Shown here piece by piece: positions 10,701 to 19,700 of a stretch of 64,000 nucleotides of DNA. The first letter of the stretch is position 1; every line of letters begins with the position of its first letter. The translations under genes were made by a program, and so were the position numbers. The notes beneath the pieces are model-generated. The model searched no databases. It was given only the letters and a program-made list of their open reading frames with translations, and was not told where the DNA came from. The stretch covers positions 82,666,958 to 82,730,957 of the forward strand of contig CP136069.1 in NCBI GenBank assembly GCA_032622095.1. The letters run 5' to 3'. This stretch comes from Siphonodentalium dalli (taxonomy: Eukaryota > Mollusca > Scaphopoda > Gadilida > Siphonodentaliidae).

Positions 10701-13700
10701 TCTATGTCTGTTCTAACACTTGCTCAGGTCACCTCAAATTCATTTACTAAATTATCTTTAATTCTATATAAACGTTTTAAGTAGAAAAAAAAATGTCACT
10801 AGTATTTAATATTTCTGTTTTACTTTTGCATTTGTAGATGTTGCTGATCTAGAAAGAAAAGAGAATGCTATCGACGAACTGATCAGCAGCTGTAGTCGCC
10901 AATTGAAGATGCTGACTGAAGATACAGAAAACAATCGATATCCTTTTTCAAACGATTATCTTTAGATCATATCCAATTTGCCTCGGCCTTCTTTAAAAGT
11001 CTTTTATTTGTCATAACTCATCTACTTGCTGTGTTTGTGTGTGTATCTGTCACGATTTTGGAGCGTTTAAAAAATATATCACTCTCATTGCGTCCAAATT
11101 TTGACCATGTCTAAAGATGATAGTGGTTTTAGTCATAAATTCCGGACAAACTCCACAATCGTTTTCCGGCTTTCATTATATCATTATCAGCGGTGACGAT
11201 ATTTTCCTGTATATCATGTTTGTCACCTGTCATTTTTTACCTCGGACGAATTAAAGTGGCATATATTAACAATAAAGAGCATTCCTTATCAGCTTAGAAT
11301 ATATGTAGGGAATTGGTACACATTGTTCACATGGTCAGGGGAATGTCATCGGATAGGAGCCTTTGACCTCAGATGACTTAAAGAGGGACTGATAAATTGC
11401 ATGATTAATATATTAAAGAGCTTTAATACAAACTCAGAAAATATGTGAGAATATTGGTGCACAGAGGTAACATAACACTGGAAATATCATGGGATTGGTG
11501 TCCTCAAATGAATAATGAGGCACTATAAATGATTAGCAATAAATCGTTTATCAGCTTAAACTAATTCTTCACACAATGTTCCTCCATGTCATTCTTGATG
11601 GGCAATCCCCTGGTGTAATGTATTTGTTTATTTCCTAAATTATTTAACCTTAACTCTTCCTACATTGGCCTACGTCACATACCAGGACATTCGAGGAATC
11701 TCTTCCTTCAATGAACAAACAGTCATCGCAATCAAAGCTCCTCCTGAAACGAGATTGGAAGTACCCGATCCATCAAAGGTATGGCTGTCAACTTCTTCAG
11801 ATAAATGCAGGGATGTTCTCACCCTGAACGCACTGGGTGGGCACACCCTCCACTCTGTTATCACCCGGGAGCCACACATTTTCCGGAGAGAAATGCACAG
11901 CACATTTTTTTTCGTTATGGTACCCACATAGCAATATTGTGCAAGTTGTTAATTATTGTTATACCCCCCGCAACGAAGTTGTGGGGGGGGGGGGTATACT
12001 TGAATCTGCTTGTCTGTCCGTCTGTGGACACAAATTTTTCTCAGTCGTTTTTTGATCAATTTCCGTGAAACTTGGCACAGACATCAACCACCGTGGGAAC
12101 CTGCGATTATGACGTCTGTTGGCCTTTTTTTGGTGGAGTTATCCCCCCTTTTTTCGACTTAGAAAATGTTCGCAACATGTATAATTTTGTCCGAGTTTAT
12201 ATTCCTACATTTTTTGGTCAATGTTTTTTAATCTTGGCACTGATATTTAGTACCATGGGAACCTGTGCACCTGCGATTATGATGTCTGTCCGACTTTTTT
12301 TTGTGGATTTATTTCCCTTTTTCGACTTAGAACATTTTTTGCAACATGCATAATTTTGTCCGAGCTTTTATTCCTACATTCTTAGTATTTTAAAAGGGGG
12401 TATCCTTAGTCCCATTGGGACATTGCAATGAAACCTCTAGTTATAGTTGAAACTAATTAAATCATGCCTAAGCAAGTGCATGAAGCTTAGGACTAAGGCT
12501 CATCTTTTCGAACCTGTGACCTTCCCCCGCCCACGAAAAAAATAAAATCCGGTGACAACAGAAATGAACGTTCGTGTGTCTATTGCACATGGGTAACTTC
12601 GTTGTGTAATCAACATCACAGTTTTGATTGTAGATAATTGAAACTTCAGGTTACTGCTATTAATATATTGCTGATGTGCAACAGTTATATGGACGATGGG
12701 AAATATTGTTTTTCACCGAGTTATTCCCTTCCTTGACTTGGAACAATTTTGACTGTTTTGATTTTGGGTATAATGCCAGTTTCAAATGTAGAGAATTGAA
12801 AACTTTAGGATATTTGTACCCATATATTCCAAATGTGCAACAAGTATATGGGCAACATATGATTTTTACAAAGTTTCGATATTTTTTCCCGAAAATGTCA
12901 ACCTTTTTGAGGGCTGTGGTCAGCGACCTTTTATATCGGAAGTGCACTGTATATGTGGTTTACTAAAATTACTACCTGCTTATTTAAAGAGCTTGATATA
13001 ATTCATTAATAATCTTAAACTCTCCAGGTATTTTGTTTTTTTTATTTACCTAAACCTGATGAGCCATCGATAACCTTCGCTTAGGGCGAAGTCGATGTGT
13101 CTTTCTTCGTTTGACCACAGATGGGATGTCCAAGCTATATATAAGGCGATGCGTGCGCGCGCGCGGCCGTCCTCTCTCGAAAATGTCGATCCGGCGAGGC
13201 GGGCCATTATTGTTTTAAGCATTTTCAGTAGCAACAATCAGATTTTTCTGTTACAAATCGTGAGTTATTATGGCTGGATATAATGTTAGCCATGTACTCC
13301 TGCATGCAGACTTAATTCTGCTCAGATTAGCTATGTTTTGTTCGCTCATCTCTATTCGTATGTTTTTATTACTGCAGAATATTCAGATATGGTTGAAAAG
13401 TTCGCGTGGGCCGATTGAAGTCTATTTATGTCCAGAGGACACTCCAGAAATAAAGAAGGAGCCATCAGATCCCATCTGCGACAACATGAGTCTTATTGAA
13501 TCAACTTGTCCATCAAGTAGTAATAACGCTCCAAGCAGCAGTGATGAAACATCATTCTCCTCCGAAGATTCAACATCATGTGATAGCTTCAAAGGTATAC
13601 TTAAATTATTTTCATTGTTTTCGTTTTAATTTATCTGAAACACTTTAACCCTTTCTATACTAAATACTCATTGATGACTAGGTCTCTTAGGAAATGTTCA

Positions 13701-16700
13701 GATACAATAAAACCTCCCCAAACCGGACCCGAATCCCTCTCAATACTGAACAAATTGCCCGGTCCCGAATTCACCCAAGTGCATTTTCACTAACAATTAC
13801 CACTGCAAACTGGAACATCTCTCTTCCGACAGTAAAACCTCCCCAAACCGAACCGAATCCCTGTCAATACCGAACAAATTGTCCGGTCCCGAATTCACCC
13901 AAGTGCATTTTCACTAACAATTACCACTGTAAACTGGAACCTCTTTCTTGTGAAAATTGGAAGGCTTGTTTAGTCTATGGTAGGTTTGACGATGAGCGAG
14001 TGTGGTTTACAACTTCCATATATGGTGATTCCTAGTTGTCCCCCGAAAAAAAAAATTGGGGGACTATTATAATAGCCGGTGTGTGTTCGTCTGTCCGTGC
14101 ATCCGGAAATGGTTTCCGGTTGATAACTTTAGTTTTGGTTATTAGATCAAAAGCAAATTTCATAGGTGAGACCAAAATACAGGTCAAGTTCGAATATGGG
14201 TTTGCTCCACCCATTTTTGCGAGAGTTATGGCCCTTTTTTTACTTAGAATCTTGTAATTTTCTGGTTTCCGGATGACAACTTCAATTTGTGTGATCATAT
14301 CTGAACCAAATTTGGTATGTGAGTTGTCAAGTTCGAATATGGGTATGCTGCGCCCAATTTTGCGAGAGTTGTGGCCCTTTTTCGACTTGTTTTACTTAGA
14401 AAATTTCTCACTTTTTCAGTTTCCGGATGATATCTCAAGTTTGGATCCTTTAATAGCAAATACCGTTTTTATGTGGATCAGTCATATCAATATACAGGTC
14501 AAGTTCGAATTTGAGTTTGACCTGATAATTTTTCTCCGAGTTATGGGCTTATTGCCAATTTGAGGTTATATTTTGACTTTAGATTTTTTTTAAGATTTGG
14601 TTATTTGGATGCATGTCAGTAATGAGACAATGCACAAGTGTCTTATCCATATAGTATACTTCTACAAAGCCTCCGCTCCAAATGAAGCCACTGGTTCGGG
14701 GGACACTGGCCGAGCGGCCTTTTATTCAAATTGGAATTCCCTAATGCATGTTATCCCACATGTAAACACATAATGCAGAATGACAATTCAACGAGTGCAA
14801 CTTAATCAGTGATACTATTGGTGAGTTCTTCTCAATTTGTAGCAAAAGTTGAGACTGAGATATAGATGGACGCATGTAGATAGATAGATATTTTATTTCT
14901 TCCAGAGCTGAAGATTTATATACAAATCGACACATTGGCTCGGTAACCTAGTATATGTATTCCATACAGCTCCAGAGATATATCAATTTTAAAGTTCATA
15001 TCATTAACAAACAGCTGTTAGTCAGGTATCATTTGAGGTACATGTATCGTGTACAAGAACACCATATTATCATTAAATTATAATAAATAATCCTCACACA
15101 ATGGTAACGTTTCTATAAGAACAGCAAAAAAAAATTATGACTTGTGGACTAGGTTAGATTTAAATGTAAATTTGTTTTGAGTGAATGTCATGTTTAATAA
15201 TTATGTTTCACTATAAGCTTTTGAGATAGGCTATCTAGGATACATCTTTCAGATGTGTAATTTGAATGGTTAATGGCAAACCAGACACCTCTGTGTAGGA
15301 GTGCATCTGTTTATTTTATGCAATAATACACTGCGTCTTATTTTCACCACTTATCAGCCATGGACACTAACCAGTTTCCTGCTCTGTTGCACAAAGTGTT
15401 TAATGTCTTCCAAATTAAACTATCGTCACCCACATACTCTAGTGTCCTGAATAGAAGAACAGTCCGGAATAGTAGTACAGGGTGGACAATTGGGCAAATT
15501 TCAATAATAGAACAGACCGGAATAGAAGTACAGGGCGTACAAATTCTTAGATGTCTCAATATTCGAACAAGCCGATCATTGGCTATCAATTTGTCAACCT
15601 TCCCTTGGTATTTGCTGGTACATGAGCGTCCAATAACTGTAATTGAATTCAAAGTCAATGACATCCAGTTTTCGATATCTACCAGTACCAATAGTGGTAC
15701 ATGTATTACTACTGGTACATGTACTACTAGTGGTAACTTTAGATGGTGTTGAGTGTCATGACATGGATGCGTAATTGGCTGTTGCCAGCTGTGGCTTATA
15801 AATATGTCAGTAAAAAGTTACAGCTTGTCACAGGTGGCAATTTTTATACGATTATGTCAGATTGAAATGGAAAAAAATAATAAACATATAGACCGGAATA
15901 AGCTCATACAGGGCGGCAATTTTCATGAAAAATAATAAACAGTCACGTATGTTTATTCGGGACAATAGAGTACCCATATTTAACTCATTCAGAATTTTAT
16001 GTGAGATAAGCTTAAATTACTCCATGAGAACTTAGGTTTCGCTTAGCTGTTGTAGGGTCACCTTCAGCTTAAATTATATTGGGTTAATTTTAACTCATAA
16101 TCAATCAACTATGCATGATATGGACACAATGCGTGATGCACAAGGACTGTTTTCATTGCCAGAAGATACCAAAACCCCAAATTCTATAAATCTTTGTTTA
16201 TATGTGGTAATAATGCTAATGCGTTGAAATATAAATACACGAACATAATAGAAAACTAGAATGCACTCAGAGAGATGCCAACTTGCGCAAAAATGTAATA
16301 AACAATAATTTAAAAAATAATTTCACTGTATTTTACTTATGGTACAATTACCATTTCATCACAGATAAAAGACAAATTACTATATTAATCATGTAAGTAA
16401 TTAATACCAATTCCATGTTGCCGAAAGGATAAGACTTTAATATCGATTACATTTGTTTCAGCGCCATATTTTCATTTTCATTTTCCGATAGTCAAAGTTG
16501 ACCAAAGGAGCAATTATAAGAAATAATTAATACTATTTGTGTAAATATTGATAGCAGCCAATATGCAACAATAAATATCAATAATTAATCAATAACGATC
16601 AATGTTCCATTTCCAGCTAAATCCTCGGCATTCAATTGGTTAACGCTCGCGCAACATATCCCATGTTTACGGCTTTCGCGCGTGCGAAGGTTCTTATGTT

Positions 16701-19700
16701 GGCGGGTGACGTCATCTAATTTGCATAGAGCAAGAGGCTCCATCTGGGGGAATAACGTTACCGTCACGTAAACGTGTAAGACCGTGTTGCAAATAATTTG
16801 TTTGACAATTCAGATAACAATTGACGGCGATCGATCTGTTTTATGTAATAGGTTCACTATAAAATCATTGATTATAGAAATGAACGTTTTTTCTTATACT
16901 AAGCGGCCCCTAACTTTAATGGATTAATTCAAATTGTAGTGTTCATCGTTTGTCAAGTTGGGTGGTTCTACTCACTCTTGGGGGTGTTAGTATTCGCACC
17001 TGTTGTATAGGTGATGTAAACAAATTACGTCGTCTGCATTTAGTAACAAAATACGACAAAATGAAGCGCTTCGCCGATCATTCGATGGATGAAATAATTT
17101 CCAAACGTGCGAATAATATTCCTAAAAATACAGTTCAAATGCGGTAGCTGCCAGAACACTAAGGGAGTATTTGCAAGAAAAAAAGCAGGACACTAATTTC
17201 GAAACGTTTGATGCTGTAAAGTTGAATGAGCACTTGTGTCATTTTTACATGGACGCTCGCTCGAAAAAGGGGGAGATGTATAAGGCAAGCACGTTTGAAA
17301 ACATAAGACATGCTTTGAATAGATATTTAAAGTCGCCACCACAGAAGACAGTTTCGAGGATTATCCTGGTGAAATATGGTACCAAAATAAGCCAGTAGGG
17401 CGTGATAAACTCCGTCTTTTCATGCCAAATCCTCATATCCAAACGTTACACCAATCACAGTATCCGTGTTACAGGAGTTACAATTCTGGGCAGGGTAAAT
17501 TTCAGCCCATCACAAATAATGGCTGTAACAGGGCATAAGTCAGTCTCCCTCTCTGTGTATTAACGAGTTTCTGACAGGGAGAAAATGGCGATGGGTGAGG
17601 CCATCGGTGGCAGGCCTCAGCTTACCAGGCGAGTAGGGCGAAATAGACGCCTCGAAGTCGCCTTAGTTTCGCGCCAGGGAGAAGTGAAGTCGCCTTCCGA
17701 TTTCGTCGGGAGTCTCCCGATTTTGTGTCATTTCTCCAGTGCATACTCCCGATTGGGAAATGAAATTTCCCGATTCAAAAGATAAAACCCAAAATTAGCC
17801 TACGGCTGTTGCAAGCGATAAGCCATGCATGCTATAGTGTTACAAATCAATTATGAATATATCGCCTGCGAGTCAAAATGTTGACACAAGGTCGACTCCT
17901 TTTGTATAACAGCGTTGAGTAAGTAAATGCGGTGTTCAATGTCCAGACAAGGATTATAATATATCAAACAAAGAAGCCTTCCGTTTTGGCCATACTTAAT
18001 AAAGTGTTGGTTTCTGCTCGTCCCGACCGACTGCTTTAAAACCGCCGACTCAAATTATTATTATATTGCCGATTTAAACATTTTGTTTGTTTTAGTTCCG
18101 TTTCCGTCTTTGTGGTATTCCGTGTTTTTACGCAATAACAGAACGCTAATCGAACGGGTCTCAAAACATAATCGCCAACCACCAAACAATTCTGGCAATA
18201 CCTACTCCCTTTAAATTATCCGATGTTACCTGATGTTACTGAATATATTTGGCGACAAAATTATCCGAGAGCACCATTTTATAGTGTGCAAATAAAGTTT
18301 TAATCGTTGTATTGCCTTGTTCGAAATAAAACGTGATCCATAAGTTGGGATAACCGGAAAATCGTAATTTTATTCCCAATAATTCAGTGATTTTAGAGAC
18401 ACTCGGTTGTCGATGTCAAGGACTCAAGGCCGTTAATTGTGGCATATAAACAATCTATATTACATTTAAATGAAAAAATTGAATTTTTTTCCATGATAAT
18501 GTTTTTTTCGTTTGTTTAACCTTTACATATTAAATAAATTATCAGATGAAATTATTCTCCAGTCTCTCACTTCTCCCTATTTTTCCCTCACTTCTCCCTA
18601 TTTCTGCCAGAGGGAGAAGTCACTTCTCCCTATTCTCAACCTGCAAGCTGAGGCCTGATCGGTGGTAGTGTTTCACGTGACTCACTTGTGCCATACAATC
18701 CGCCCGTAAATCCGAGATCTGCGTGTCCGCCTCATGATGACATGAACATTCCTCAAGTTCGACCAGTAATGTCGGGAACCCAAATAACTCGGCAAATACA
18801 GTAACAATGTTCAACAACAACACAACAAATTGAAAAATTTGCAGGAAATGGCGGTGGTGTTTTGGACAAAGTATCCATTGAAAACGTCCAAATGTCCCTC
18901 GACAGCACTGGCCATTACATGGGAGCTCCAATGTTTAGTGGATGTACCATTCACAACATTCACTTCGGCAGTCCTCCACATAATTGATGAGAAATCAAGA
19001 GAAATCCACTTACAAATTGTGCTACGATCATTCAAAACTTCCTGTGATTTTCTTGTTCTATTTATAAAACTACATCATTGATTTTTTCGTGACGTCATTC
19101 ACTGGGGGGCGCAACGGGTTTATAGCGTAAACATGAGAATGCTATATAATATGACGCATCGGTTCCAGTATGAAACTGATTCTAGCTGTCACCACAAAAT
19201 TAAAGGGCTGTCAGTGGAACATATACGTTATTGTGGTAGCGCGACGAGGTTGAACATAGGCTCCAAGCCGTCAATGTCACACCATGTTACCGTCAATCAA
19301 CCACAATAACTTATATTTTATGTAATTATAAACTCTTCAAACGGTGTTTGTGTCAACAAAATTTGAACAAATGCGTTTTGTTTTGTGTTACCTCATTCGT
19401 CGTATTTGACCCGGAACTCGGCTGAAGGTTAGGCTATTCAGCCTATTGCGTCGAATTACGAAATCGCGTTTTGGATGTCTCTCTTTTCCCGCACGATAAA
19501 AAGAGGTCTTCGCACGAACCAAAAATGATAAAACTTCCCAATTATAAGTAAAAAAAAAACAAATGAAGGAGTCTATGTAGGTCCCGAAGGAGTCTATAGA
19601 CTCTTTGATGTAGAGTTCTGATGGAGAAAATGTAGGTCGATCTATTTTTGTCATAACTCTGACGTAATTTGACCTGGGAGAAAAAATCGAAATCGAGGCT

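Noticed and set aside
13270-13629. 119-residue ORF as a separate gene
   Set aside because: Its second half is E2F exon F; the first half is intron read-through.
15344-15752. Overlapping 115- and 130-residue ORFs on opposite strands
   Set aside because: No similarity to known proteins; the sequence contains short direct repeats and lies in an E2F intron.
16707-16726. CRE plus octamer promoter for a living gene
   Set aside because: The gene downstream is a pseudogene and the motifs are short; kept only as a low-confidence feature.
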